64,000 bases of DNA from Rosenbergiella collisarenosi (GTDB lineage: Bacteria > Pseudomonadota > Gammaproteobacteria > Enterobacterales > Enterobacteriaceae), in contig NZ_JABBFP010000001.1 in the NCBI RefSeq assembly GCF_018494085.1, positions 434,001 through 498,000 on the forward strand, in the 5' to 3' direction. Under the pieces are notes generated by a model. It saw only the letters and a program-made list of their open reading frames with translations, was not told the DNA's origin and did no database searches. Positions within the stretch are counted from its first letter, which is position 1, and each line of letters starts with the position of its first letter. The translations under genes and the position numbers were made by a program. This document shows positions 30,464-39,052 of this stretch, piece by piece.

Positions 30464-31480
30464 ATGAGTGTGAAACAATACGACGCCCTTGACCAAGCAG
30501 TACTGATGCATATCGCCAATCACGTTGTGCAAGCCTATCCCTCCCTGCAGGGGGCAGAGATCAAACTCCTCTGTCGTTCAGAGAATGCGACATTTTCGCT
30601 TAGCGCGCGGGGTAAACGCTATGCGTTGCGTCTGCATCGCGGTAATTATCATCAGAAGGCAGCTATCGAAAGTGAACTGTTATGGTTGGACGCCTTACGC
30701 TCGCAAGGGATCCAAGTGCCCGAAGCATTACGCGATGGCGAGGGTGAGCGCATACAAACCTACGGACTCTCCGCCGACGAGCAACGCCATGCCGTCGTTT
30801 TTCACTGGATCGAGGGGGAGATGCCGACCTGCGAGGTCTCACCGGTTGCCTTCCGGCAATTGGGCGAGATTACCGCACGTTTACATCAACATAGCCGAGA
30901 TTGGCAACAGCCTGCCAATTTCCAGCGGTTACGGTGGGACCATGGTTCGATGGTCAGCGCGAACAGCCATTGGGGTGATTGGCGGGATATCAGCGATATG
31001 GCGGTGAGCGATCGGGCCTTAATCGATAACGTTATCGAAGACGTCGCGGGTAAGTTAAAAAAATATGGTCAACATCGCGATCGTTTTGGGCTGATCCATG
31101 CCGATCTGCGCTTAACGAATCTCTTGCTCGATCGTGGGGAAACTCGGGTGATCGATTTCGACGATTGTGGGTTTGGCTGGTATCTGCACGATCTTGCGGC
31201 GGCAATCAGTTTTGTCGAACATCATCCTAATGCACAGCACTGGGTCGACCATTGGATCGAGGGGTATCAGCAAGTGCATAGCCTTAGTTATGAAGATCTG
31301 GCAGTGCTTCCCGCCCTGTTTATTCAGCGACGGATCCAGCTGACGGCCTGGCTGGCCTCGCATAGGGATACCGAGATGGCGAAAAGTGTTGCTCAGGGGT
31401 GGTCGGCGCAGACCCTCGGCTTATGCCGCACCTATTTGGCAGGGAAAAACTTGCCGATTGGTCAGGGCGTGCACTATTAG
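30464..31480 (+). CDS. APH-fold small-molecule kinase, probable amino-alcohol kinase
   Basis: This 338-residue aminoglycoside-phosphotransferase/choline-kinase-fold enzyme has the Brenner motif IHADLRLTN (catalytic Asp214, Asn219) and the metal motif DFDDCG (Asp231). An upstream ATP-binding lobe carries KRYALRLHRG. The overall pattern resembles homoserine/choline-kinase-like and SrkA relatives. Next to a phospho-lyase-type PLP enzyme and an ethanolamine-type permease, phosphorylation of ethanolamine or 1-aminopropan-2-ol is the best guess. Of two adjacent ATGs, the second is chosen since AGGAG then has six-base spacing. An AraC-type regulator follows on the same strand. Confidence 0.75.
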   Translation: MSVKQYDALDQAVLMHIANHVVQAYPSLQGAEIKLLCRSENATFSLSARGKRYALRLHRGNYHQKAAIESELLWLDALRSQGIQVPEALRDGEGERIQTYGLSADEQRHAVVFHWIEGEMPTCEVSPVAFRQLGEITARLHQHSRDWQQPANFQRLRWDHGSMVSANSHWGDWRDISDMAVSDRALIDNVIEDVAGKLKKYGQHRDRFGLIHADLRLTNLLLDRGETRVIDFDDCGFGWYLHDLAAAISFVEHHPNAQHWVDHWIEGYQQVHSLSYEDLAVLPALFIQRRIQLTAWLASHRDTEMAKSVAQGWSAQTLGLCRTYLAGKNLPIGQGVHY

Positions 31481-31594
31481 GTAGCAGAGTGGGCGAAGAG
31501 GGAGGAGATAGATGAGTTATGCTGGGGGATTTTGATTCTTGGTATGAAATTTGCTGGTTAACCCTCATTGTTACCCTTTTTCATGAGGCTCACC

Positions 31595-32662
31595 ATGCAA
31601 ACACTCTTCTCTTCCCCCACGCCTGCCGCGCATCATGGGGTATTGGCCGCGGCCGCGAGCGGGCTTAGCCAATTTATTACGCACCAAGGTGGGGACAGTG
31701 AGCGGGTGTTTGGCATGAGTGGCATCAACCCCGACCTACTCGGTAACCCAACGATGAGCTTAAGCTTGGTTAACTATTGTCGCGTCATGGAAGTGGCTGC
31801 CAAGCATTCAGGCATCGATAATTTCGGGCTGTATTATGGCAAGCAATTCAAACCGCAATCGCTAGGTTTACTCGGCTATATCGGGATATGCTCATCGACC
31901 TTAGAGCAGGCATTACGTAACGTCGTTCGCGCCTTTCCCTACCATCAGCACGATACATTCGTTCAGTTAGTGGATAAGGGCGAGAGCTGGCAGCTGCACT
32001 ACCAGGTACGCCACGGGGCTATTTTACAGCGTCGACAGGACGCCGAATTGACCTTATGTATGTTCTTAAACCTGATCCGCCATGCATTAGGCAGCCATTG
32101 GGCACCGAAAGAAGTTCACTTCGAGCATCCGCGTCCTGCCGCATGGCACGAACACTGTAAAGTTTTCGATGCGCCAATTTGGTTCGATCAGCCAACTAAT
32201 TGCCTGGTGATCCCGAAAAGCGATGGGTCTCGTAGCATGCCAGAGAGCGATCCGATGTTGTTAACCGTCACCCAAGATGCCATCCGTCAGCTTAACTATC
32301 AGGTCTCAACACAACCCTTTGTCGATCAGATCCGCGCGCAAGTACAATTAGCGATCGGTGAGGGGGAACCTGATCTGGAAACGATCGCCGACCAATTAGC
32401 GATGACCCCATGGTCATTGCAGCGTCGTCTACGTCAAGAGGGGATGAGTTTTAGTGGTGTCGTCGACCACGTACGTGGCGAGATGGCGATGTGCTATTTG
32501 CAGCAGCCACAGCTATCGGTCACCGATATGGCATTGCTGTTGGGCTACTCGGAAGTGAGTGCCTTCTCACGGGCGTTCAAGCGTTGGTTCGGTACTAGCC
32601 CACGGCAATGGCGTCGGTCACAGACTGAAAAACATTTTGCCGATACCTCGATGATTCTCTAG
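31595..32662 (+). CDS. AraC-family transcriptional regulator
   Basis: This 355-residue regulator has an N-terminal arabinose-binding-type sensor domain of the OruR/ArgR-like group (about 25-215) and a C-terminal AraC double helix-turn-helix (about 255-345). The second helix-turn-helix carries VTDMALLLGYSEVSAFSRAF, with RRWFGTSPRQWR-like ending. ATG at 31595 follows GAGG by six bases; an upstream TTG reading is unsupported. It lies 114 bases after the kinase gene and is the likely activator of the amino-alcohol module, by position only. It could instead control setA downstream. Confidence 0.85.
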   Translation: MQTLFSSPTPAAHHGVLAAAASGLSQFITHQGGDSERVFGMSGINPDLLGNPTMSLSLVNYCRVMEVAAKHSGIDNFGLYYGKQFKPQSLGLLGYIGICSSTLEQALRNVVRAFPYHQHDTFVQLVDKGESWQLHYQVRHGAILQRRQDAELTLCMFLNLIRHALGSHWAPKEVHFEHPRPAAWHEHCKVFDAPIWFDQPTNCLVIPKSDGSRSMPESDPMLLTVTQDAIRQLNYQVSTQPFVDQIRAQVQLAIGEGEPDLETIADQLAMTPWSLQRRLRQEGMSFSGVVDHVRGEMAMCYLQQPQLSVTDMALLLGYSEVSAFSRAFKRWFGTSPRQWRRSQTEKHFADTSMIL

Positions 32663-32733
32663 CTGCTATGATTAACGCCTCGTATTGAGCCACGCCGCAC
32701 ATACTGTGTCGGCGTCAGTCTGATAGGGCGCTT

Positions 32734-33918
32734 ATGCAATCCTTTACCCCGCCTGCCCCGAAAGGGGGCAATCCAGTATTTATGATGTTTATGCTGGTGA
32801 CGTTTTTTGTCAGTATCGCTGGGGCGCTACAATCCCCAACACTTAGCCTCTACCTGAGCCAGGAATTGAAGGCGAAGCCTTTTATGGTTGGGCTATTTTT
32901 CACCATCAATGCCGTGACTGGCATTATTATCAGCTTTATTTTAGCCAAGCGGTCGGATCGTAAGGGCGATCGTCGTCGACTCCTAATGTTCTGTTGCGCG
33001 ATGGCCATTGGCAACGCGGTGATGTTCGCCTTTGTGCGGCAATACGTAGTGTTGATCACATTGGGACTGATCCTCTCGGCGCTGACAAGCGTAGTGATGC
33101 CGCAGCTGTTCGCGCTAGCACGTGAATACGCGGATCGCACGGGTCGTGAAGTGGTGATGTTCAGTTCGGTGATGCGGGCGCAGATGTCGTTAGCCTGGGT
33201 GATCGGGCCGCCGATCTCTTTCGCGTTGGCGTTGAATTACGGATTTGTGACGCTGTATCTCGTGGCGGCCGCACTGTTTCTCTTATCGTTAATTTTAATA
33301 AAGACGACGTTACCCAGCGTACCAAGACTCTATCCGGCTGAGGATCTCGCGAAAAGCGCAGTCAGTGGCTGGAAGCGTGCGGATGTACGGTTTCTGTTTG
33401 CTGCCTCGGTATTAATGTGGGTCTGTAATCTGATGTATATCATCGATATGCCACTGTATGTCAGTAAAAGCTTAGGTATGCCTGAAAGCTTTGCAGGCGT
33501 ATTGATGGGGACGGCTGCGGGGTTAGAGATCCCGGTGATGCTATTGGCAGGCTATTTGGCTAAACGGGTAGGTAAACGGCCGTTGGTGATCGTCGCAGCG
33601 ATTTGCGGCCTAACGTTTTACCCAGCGATGCTGGTATTTCATCAACAAACAGGATTGTTAGTGATTCAATTGTTGAATGCCGTCTTTATTGGGATCGTGG
33701 CGGGATTGGTGATGCTGTGGTTTCAGGATTTGATGCCAGGGAAAGCGGGGGCCGCAACGACCTTATTTACGAATTCTGTCTCGACGGGGATGATCTTCGC
33801 CGGGCTGTGCCAAGGTATATTAAGCGATCTCCTCGGCCATCAGGCGATTTATATTCTAGCCACCGTTCTAATGGTTATCGCGCTACTGCTGCTGTTACGC
33901 GTTAAAGAGCAAGCTTAG
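32734..33918 (+). CDS. setA: sugar efflux transporter SetA/SetB family
   Basis: This 394-residue major facilitator has twelve membrane segments and the loop 2-3 motif AKRSDRKGDRRR. It resembles E. coli SetA/SetB, which export glucosides, lactose and some toxic sugar analogues. In E. coli setA is the gene between sgrR and leuD, and this copy also lies between the thi operon and leu, which favours SetA over SetB. The SgrR regulator and a recognisable SgrS RNA are missing from this window. It converges with ybdG; a strong hairpin separates them. Confidence 0.82.
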   Translation: MQSFTPPAPKGGNPVFMMFMLVTFFVSIAGALQSPTLSLYLSQELKAKPFMVGLFFTINAVTGIIISFILAKRSDRKGDRRRLLMFCCAMAIGNAVMFAFVRQYVVLITLGLILSALTSVVMPQLFALAREYADRTGREVVMFSSVMRAQMSLAWVIGPPISFALALNYGFVTLYLVAAALFLLSLILIKTTLPSVPRLYPAEDLAKSAVSGWKRADVRFLFAASVLMWVCNLMYIIDMPLYVSKSLGMPESFAGVLMGTAAGLEIPVMLLAGYLAKRVGKRPLVIVAAICGLTFYPAMLVFHQQTGLLVIQLLNAVFIGIVAGLVMLWFQDLMPGKAGAATTLFTNSVSTGMIFAGLCQGILSDLLGHQAIYILATVLMVIALLLLLRVKEQA

Positions 33919-33922
33919 AATG

Positions 33923-33942
33923 AGGGGGCCTGCAGGCCCCCT
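33923..33942. terminator. bidirectional hairpin between setA and ybdG
   Basis: A perfect 20-base palindrome, AGGGGGCC-TGCA-GGCCCCCT, sits five bases after the setA stop and four bases before the ybdG stop of the convergent gene. It has no long T-run, but its place and stability fit a shared transcript end. Confidence 0.6.
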
Positions 33943-33946
33943 GTGG

Positions 33947-35215
33947 TTACGGGCTGTTTTGTTGAGTAGCTGGGCTAGGCATCAATGCGCGAATATCCGT
34001 ACCAGTAGGGGTTTGATGAACGCGCAGCCCAAACGCAGGTAGTGCTGCGTAGAGATAATCGAAGATATCGCTTTGGATCGCTTCATACTCCGCCCAGACC
34101 ACCGTATTGGTGAAGGCATAAATCTCAATCGGTTGGCCGTTCTCGGTAGGAGCCAACTGGCGTACCATCAACGTCATATCCTGGCGAATCTGCGGATGGG
34201 TCTTTAACCAACTCTCCAACCAGACGCGAAAAGTACCGATATTGGTCAGCGCACGATGATTAAGTAGCGATGCATTGTGATTATCGCGCTGCGTATTCCA
34301 TCGGCTGATCTCTTGCTGCTTGTTGACTAAGTAGGGACTGAGTAGATGGGCTTGTCCCAGCTGTTCGATTTCGGCCTCCGACAAGAAGTGAATGCTGGTC
34401 GTATCGATATTGACACTACGCTTGATGCGTCGTCCTCCCGATTCCGACATCCCTCGCCAGTTTTTAAAGGAGTCGGAAATTAAGGCATAGGCGGGAATAG
34501 TAACGATAGTTTTATCCCAATTGTGCACTTTTACCGTGGTTAAATTGATATCGATGACCGCGCCATCCGCACCATATTTTGGCATATCGAGCCAATCGCC
34601 GATTTTTAGCATATCGTTGGCCGAAAGTTGAATACCGGCGACTAAACCCAGAATCGGGTCGCGAAAGACCAGCATCAGGACGGCGGTCATTGCGCCCAAT
34701 CCGGTCAGGAGGCTACCGGGGGACTTTCCAAGCAGTAGCGAAATCATCAAGATGACGATTAAAATCGCCATAATTAATTTAATACTTTGGAAAATACCGC
34801 GTAGCGGGATCTGTTTGGAAAATTCGCTTCTGGCGGTGATCGCCTGAATAACGTCGAGCAGCGAGAAGCCGATTAGCAAGCTGAAGAGCATCACCCATAA
34901 TTGACAGAGGGTGGTAAGTCCAACGAACAGCATACTCTGCGGATCGAACAGGATATGGAGTAATGTCTGAAAGAGTACGCCTTGTAATAGCCAGGCGGCG
35001 CGATTAAATAAGCGGTGTTTGAATAAAGATTTCGGCCAGAGGTGTTGGCTTTTTTCTGACTGCTTTTTCAGTATCGGTAATAGCAGTTTATGAAGCAGTA
35101 AATGAATGATTAAAGAAAGAAAGATCATCGCGGCTAACATGATTAATGTTGCGATGAGGTCGGTGTACTGCGTAAGACCTAAAGTCTGAAGCCAATGTTG
35201 TAGAGGGAGTTGCAT
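33947..35215 (-). CDS. ybdG: miniconductance mechanosensitive channel YbdG (MscM)
   Basis: This MscS-superfamily channel protects against osmotic downshock with low conductance. The 422 residues align along the length with E. coli YbdG (415). About five membrane segments fill 1-190. The pore-lining helix near LTGLGAMTAVLMLVFRDPILGLVAG and the beta domain start GIQLSANDMLKIGDWLDMP are nearly identical to E. coli, as are KNWRGMSESGGRRIKRS and DMTLMVRQLAPTENG. The second ATG is chosen since AGG then has correct spacing. In E. coli ybdG is far from setA; the neighbourhood here is different. Confidence 0.92.
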   Translation of the reverse strand: MQLPLQHWLQTLGLTQYTDLIATLIMLAAMIFLSLIIHLLLHKLLLPILKKQSEKSQHLWPKSLFKHRLFNRAAWLLQGVLFQTLLHILFDPQSMLFVGLTTLCQLWVMLFSLLIGFSLLDVIQAITARSEFSKQIPLRGIFQSIKLIMAILIVILMISLLLGKSPGSLLTGLGAMTAVLMLVFRDPILGLVAGIQLSANDMLKIGDWLDMPKYGADGAVIDINLTTVKVHNWDKTIVTIPAYALISDSFKNWRGMSESGGRRIKRSVNIDTTSIHFLSEAEIEQLGQAHLLSPYLVNKQQEISRWNTQRDNHNASLLNHRALTNIGTFRVWLESWLKTHPQIRQDMTLMVRQLAPTENGQPIEIYAFTNTVVWAEYEAIQSDIFDYLYAALPAFGLRVHQTPTGTDIRALMPSPATQQNSP

Positions 35216-35295
35216 AATCATCCTAGAAATGGCAACGCTGTCAAAAGGGCTGTAAGCGATTATCTACGGCGCGATGATTCCTTACGCGAGGTGAG

Positions 35296-35319
35296 TGCCC
35301 CCTAACGTCTTAGGGGGCA
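35296..35319 (-). terminator. hairpin terminator of the peroxiredoxin gene
   Basis: A perfect 10-bp stem (TGCCCCCTAA / TTAGGGGGCA) with 4-base loop lies six bases after the peroxiredoxin stop on the minus strand. No strong T-run follows. Confidence 0.65.
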
Positions 35320-35325
35320 AGGCGA

Positions 35326-35928
35326 TTATAGCTTCGCCGCGTTTTGCGACAGGTACTTCGCGACACCTTCTGGTGATGCGCCCATACCTTCTTTGCCTTT
35401 TTCCCACTGTGCAGGACACACTTCGCCGTGCTCTTCGTGGAATTGGAGTGCATCGACCATACGGAGCATCTCATCAACGTTACGGCCTAATGGCAGGTCG
35501 TTGACCACTTGGTGGCGAACAACACCGTCTTTGTCGATTAAGAATGAACCACGTAGCGCAACACCGGCTTCTGGGTGTTCGATACCGTACGCTTGTTGGA
35601 TCTCACGCTTGATGTCGGCAACCATCGCGTATTGAACTTTACCGATCCCGCCATTCTCGATCGGAGTATTACGCCATGCGTTGTGAACGAATTCTGAGTC
35701 AAAAGAAACGCCAACCACTTCTACACCACGTTGCTTGAATTCAGCGTAACGCTTATCAAATGCAATCAGCTCTGAAGGGCAAACAAAGGTGAAGTCCATT
35801 GGCCAGAAAAAGAGTACGGCAGGTTTGCCGGCAATGTGCTTATGGAAGTTAAAATTCTCAACAATCTCACCGTTACCTAAAACTGCCGCAGCGGTAAAAT
35901 CAGGGGCTGAACGAGTCACAAGTACCAT
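35326..35928 (-). CDS. typical 2-Cys peroxiredoxin (AhpC/TSA family)
   Basis: This enzyme reduces peroxides through a peroxidatic Cys50 in DFTFVCPSE and a resolving Cys171 in GEVCPAQW, with the intersubunit disulfide typical of Prx1-type enzymes. The 200 residues and both motifs are intact. E. coli AhpC is 187 residues and more distant; this is the separate Tsa-like gene found next to acpH-queA in several other Enterobacterales. The reductant (thioredoxin or AhpF-like) is not encoded here. I see no clear OxyR site upstream. Confidence 0.93.
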   Translation of the reverse strand: MVLVTRSAPDFTAAAVLGNGEIVENFNFHKHIAGKPAVLFFWPMDFTFVCPSELIAFDKRYAEFKQRGVEVVGVSFDSEFVHNAWRNTPIENGGIGKVQYAMVADIKREIQQAYGIEHPEAGVALRGSFLIDKDGVVRHQVVNDLPLGRNVDEMLRMVDALQFHEEHGEVCPAQWEKGKEGMGASPEGVAKYLSQNAAKL

Positions 35929-36042
35929 ACATACTCCAAGTGTTAATGAATAAAATCGTGTGAGGAACCGCGCTTAGCTACTGCGGCTCCCGCGTCTCAT
36001 TGCGCGAAGGCAGTGTACCAGATGCGAATAAGGGGCGGGAGG

Positions 36043-36624
36043 CTAAAGCTGTTTTTCTTTGGCTTGTGCCATGAGCTGCGGGTAGAAACGGGAAAATAGA
36101 TGTTCTAAGGCATCGTAGTTTGCGACGAAATCGTGATAGCAGTCGGCAAGCATAGCCAGACGGGGTCGCCGTTGCGCCATCTGACGTAATACGTTTTCTA
36201 GGTTCTCCGCCTCAGCATAACGTTCTAACCAGCGTTGTTGCCAGATCAGGCGATTGAGGTGTTGAAAGTTGTCGGGAGTATCTGGTAGATCGCGGGCAAT
36301 CGTGTGCTCAGCCATCGCGCAGAATGCAGGCAATGATTGCGCGGGGTGCAGGCTTGCCCAGTCGCGCGCCAGAAAATGGTCCCAAATCACGTCCAGCGCG
36401 ATCGGTGCGACGCGGCGGGTAGCTGGCGTGAAGAGCTGTTTGGCCTCACGAACTTCAGACAGATGGTCGGATAGACTATCGAGTCGGCGATGCATATGGA
36501 TGCCTGCCACAATGGGTGCCGACCAGCGGCCTGCAGGATCGCCACGGACAAAATCCGCCAGTAAATTACCGGTTAAGGAACTGCTGGCGAGTTCGGCGAG
36601 ATGGAGGTGTGCGAGAAAGTTCAT
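36043..36624 (-). CDS. acpH: acyl carrier protein phosphodiesterase AcpH
   Basis: AcpH removes the 4'-phosphopantetheine group from holo-ACP. The 193 residues match E. coli AcpH (YajB). The N-terminus MNFLAHLHLAELASSSLTGNLLADFVRG carries the HD-like metal site residues (His, Asp), with GIHMHRRLD and VIWDHFLARDW further on. It is divergent from queA as in E. coli, with about 100 bases between the starts. Confidence 0.95.
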   Translation of the reverse strand: MNFLAHLHLAELASSSLTGNLLADFVRGDPAGRWSAPIVAGIHMHRRLDSLSDHLSEVREAKQLFTPATRRVAPIALDVIWDHFLARDWASLHPAQSLPAFCAMAEHTIARDLPDTPDNFQHLNRLIWQQRWLERYAEAENLENVLRQMAQRRPRLAMLADCYHDFVANYDALEHLFSRFYPQLMAQAKEKQL

Positions 36625-36723
36625 AGCGCTATTATCGCCTGAGTTGTCTGAAAAGCCAAAGGTTCTGTAATGCCGCCTTTTCCGTTACACTGTGCGCCTA
36701 AATTTTTATCGGAAGAAGTCACC

Positions 36724-37809
36724 ATGCGCGTTGCTGATTTTAACTTTGCTTTACCTGAGTCGTTAATTGCCCACTATCCACAGCCGGAGCGGAGCGCTTG
36801 CCGACTGCTATCGTTAGACGGGCCCTCGGGAGAGTTACAGCACGGCGTCTTCACCGATGTGTTGGATAAGCTCGAACCTGGTGATTTACTGGTGTTCAAT
36901 AATACTCGGGTGATCCCTGCGCGGGTGTATGGGCAAAAAGCCAGCGGCGGTAAGCTCGAGATGCTGGTGGAGCGGATGTTAGACGATAAACGGGTATTGG
37001 CCCATGTCCGTGCCTCCAAGGCGCCAAAGCCGGGTGCAGAATTATTGTTGGGAGATGCCTTAGAGGTGCGTGCCACCATGGTCGCTCGTCACGATACTCT
37101 GTTCGAAATTGAGTTCCACGATAGTCGTGAGGTGTTGGATATCCTCAACCAAATCGGGCATATGCCATTACCACCTTATATCGACCGCCCGGATGAAGAG
37201 GCGGATCGCGAGCTGTACCAAACTGTTTATAGCGCGAAACCGGGGGCTGTCGCCGCGCCAACTGCGGGTTTGCACTTCGACCAGCCGCTGTTGGAGGCAT
37301 TACGTCAGAAAGGGATCGAAACGGCTTTTGTCACCTTACATGTGGGGGCAGGAACGTTTCAACCGGTGCGGGTTGAGAGTATCGAAGATCATATTATGCA
37401 TGCCGAATATGCTGAAGTGCCACAAGAGGTGGTTGATGCAGTACTCGCCTGTAAGGCACGAGGTAATAAGGTGGTCGCGGTGGGGACGACCTCGGTACGT
37501 TCTTTAGAAAGTGCTGCCAAAGCGGCAGATAACGCGTTAATCGCCCCTTTCTTCGATGACACGCAGATCTTTATCTACCCCGGCTATAAGTACCAAATCA
37601 TCGATGCGTTAATCACCAATTTCCATCTTCCCGAATCGACGCTGATTATGCTGGTCTCTGCCTTTGCCGGCTATAAAAATACCATGCATGCTTATCAGCA
37701 AGCGGTAGAACAGCAATATCGCTTTTTTAGTTACGGCGATGCGATGTTTATTACGCAGAACCCGCAAGCGGTGAATGAAACGCTGAGTGACACGACTAAC
37801 GGGTTGTAG
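36724..37809 (+). CDS. queA: S-adenosylmethionine:tRNA ribosyltransferase-isomerase
   Basis: QueA moves the ribosyl group of SAM to 7-aminomethyl-7-deazaguanine in tRNA, forming epoxyqueuosine. The 361 residues compare with 356 in E. coli. Conserved segments are [34 protein letters not shown] and [19 protein letters not shown] at 36724 (MRVADFNF) fits the family; upstream in-frame starts are not supported. In E. coli tgt follows directly; here 4.1 kb with two minus-strand genes intervene. Confidence 0.96.
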   Translation: MRVADFNFALPESLIAHYPQPERSACRLLSLDGPSGELQHGVFTDVLDKLEPGDLLVFNNTRVIPARVYGQKASGGKLEMLVERMLDDKRVLAHVRASKAPKPGAELLLGDALEVRATMVARHDTLFEIEFHDSREVLDILNQIGHMPLPPYIDRPDEEADRELYQTVYSAKPGAVAAPTAGLHFDQPLLEALRQKGIETAFVTLHVGAGTFQPVRVESIEDHIMHAEYAEVPQEVVDAVLACKARGNKVVAVGTTSVRSLESAAKAADNALIAPFFDDTQIFIYPGYKYQIIDALITNFHLPESTLIMLVSAFAGYKNTMHAYQQAVEQQYRFFSYGDAMFITQNPQAVNETLSDTTNGL

Positions 37810-37838
37810 CGATATATTGTTTTCTAGCTGAGTAAGAC

Positions 37839-37885
37839 GGGGATGTTTTCATTCTTTGCCACCTTTCAGAGCCGAGAATATCCCC
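37839..37885. terminator. imperfect hairpin between queA and the yncE-like gene
   Basis: GGGGATGTTTTC (37839-37850) can pair with GAGAATATCCCC (37874-37885) over 12 pairs including two G-T, with a 23-base loop. It lies between the convergent ends and probably ends one or both transcripts. The long loop makes this weak. Confidence 0.35.
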
Positions 37886-37908
37886 ATCCTTTATCACCAA
37901 GCCATGAA

Positions 37909-38988
37909 TTAGTCGAGCGCGATGCGCGCTATACTATCGGGTCCTTTCGTCGAGTTATCGGCATTAAACTCCTGCTTAAGGGTCACGTAAAGCGTCTTCC
38001 CGTCTGCTGATACGAATAGACTATTAGGATTGTCGGTAAACGACCAAGCGTGTTTTTCTGCCAAGCTCACGGCATCGAGTTGCAGTACCTTTTTGGATTC
38101 GCGCTGGCTAATATAAATCTCATGGCGTTGTGCATTAAACTTAATACCTAAGGCATCCCCCGCCAGGCGTTTAATCACTTTGCCGGTGTGCTCATCGAAC
38201 ACTAAAGTCGTCTTTGCCTCAGAGTTATCCGTAACGAATAGATGTCCCGTAGACGGGTCTTCGGCCATATTCAGGAATAAATACTTTCGACCATCATCGG
38301 GCTTCCAGCGTTGTTCTATTTTGTTGTTGTGGGGATTAATAACGGCTATCTCGCCACTGCCACTGGCGGCATAGATACGTTGGGTTAGCGGGGAGTAGAT
38401 AATACCGGTCACCCACTTGCCAACATGCTCAATCTGCCCCTTAAGGGTCATTGTCTGGGCATCAACAACAGAGATATACCCCGGGTCGGTCACTCGTCCG
38501 ATATAGAGTTGTCGGTCATGAAGAAGAATTTCGCGGGCACCTACCGGATCGCCATCTTTATCTTTGCCTTTGAAAAAGAGACGTTGTAGTACTTTTCCAT
38601 CTTGAGCATCGATTTTCGATACGGCGCCATCTAACGAATTAGTGGTATAGATGAACTTCCCATCCTCGTCGGCCGTCATCCCAAAATTCTTAAGGTCGGT
38701 GTGGGTTTCCCCTGTCGTCGCGAGTGTATTCGGATCGAGCCGATAAATTACACCGCCATTCACGCCCTTAAAGCTTTGTGCGCTGGCGATAAATAACGCA
38801 TTTTTTTGGGGGATAACGGCTAATTCGTAGAGACCATCACCGAGCTGTCGTTGGTTAACGACCTTTGCGGTAGGTTGGCTAACAGATTGTGAAGAGGGGG
38901 CGGCGATAGCCGTAAACGTGGGTAGCGCCAGCGTTGAAAGAACAGCTATAACTAAGCGCGATGAAGACAATACATTTCGTGATCTCAT
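37909..38988 (-). CDS. secreted YncE-like beta-propeller protein
   Basis: This 359-residue periplasmic seven-bladed beta-propeller resembles E. coli YncE (353), an iron-repressed secreted protein that binds single-stranded DNA in vitro and has no settled role. A signal peptide covers about 1-29 (cleavage near AIAAPSS). Repeated blade motifs include GGVIYRLDPNTLATTGE, FIYTTNSLDGAVSKID, IYAASGSGEIAVINPH and LFVSADGKTLYVTL. The ATG has GGAG at correct spacing. It lies 64 bases after the fhuE gene on the same strand, so it probably shares the Fur-controlled promoter. In E. coli yncE is beside another TonB-receptor gene, yncD (pqqU). Confidence 0.85.
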   Translation of the reverse strand: MRSRNVLSSSRLVIAVLSTLALPTFTAIAAPSSQSVSQPTAKVVNQRQLGDGLYELAVIPQKNALFIASAQSFKGVNGGVIYRLDPNTLATTGETHTDLKNFGMTADEDGKFIYTTNSLDGAVSKIDAQDGKVLQRLFFKGKDKDGDPVGAREILLHDRQLYIGRVTDPGYISVVDAQTMTLKGQIEHVGKWVTGIIYSPLTQRIYAASGSGEIAVINPHNNKIEQRWKPDDGRKYLFLNMAEDPSTGHLFVTDNSEAKTTLVFDEHTGKVIKRLAGDALGIKFNAQRHEIYISQRESKKVLQLDAVSLAEKHAWSFTDNPNSLFVSADGKTLYVTLKQEFNADNSTKGPDSIARIALD

Positions 38989-39052
38989 GGGGGCTCCACA
39001 CTCGGGGACAATAGGCGATATGCCCCGAATTAACGGGACATGTCGTGAATAA

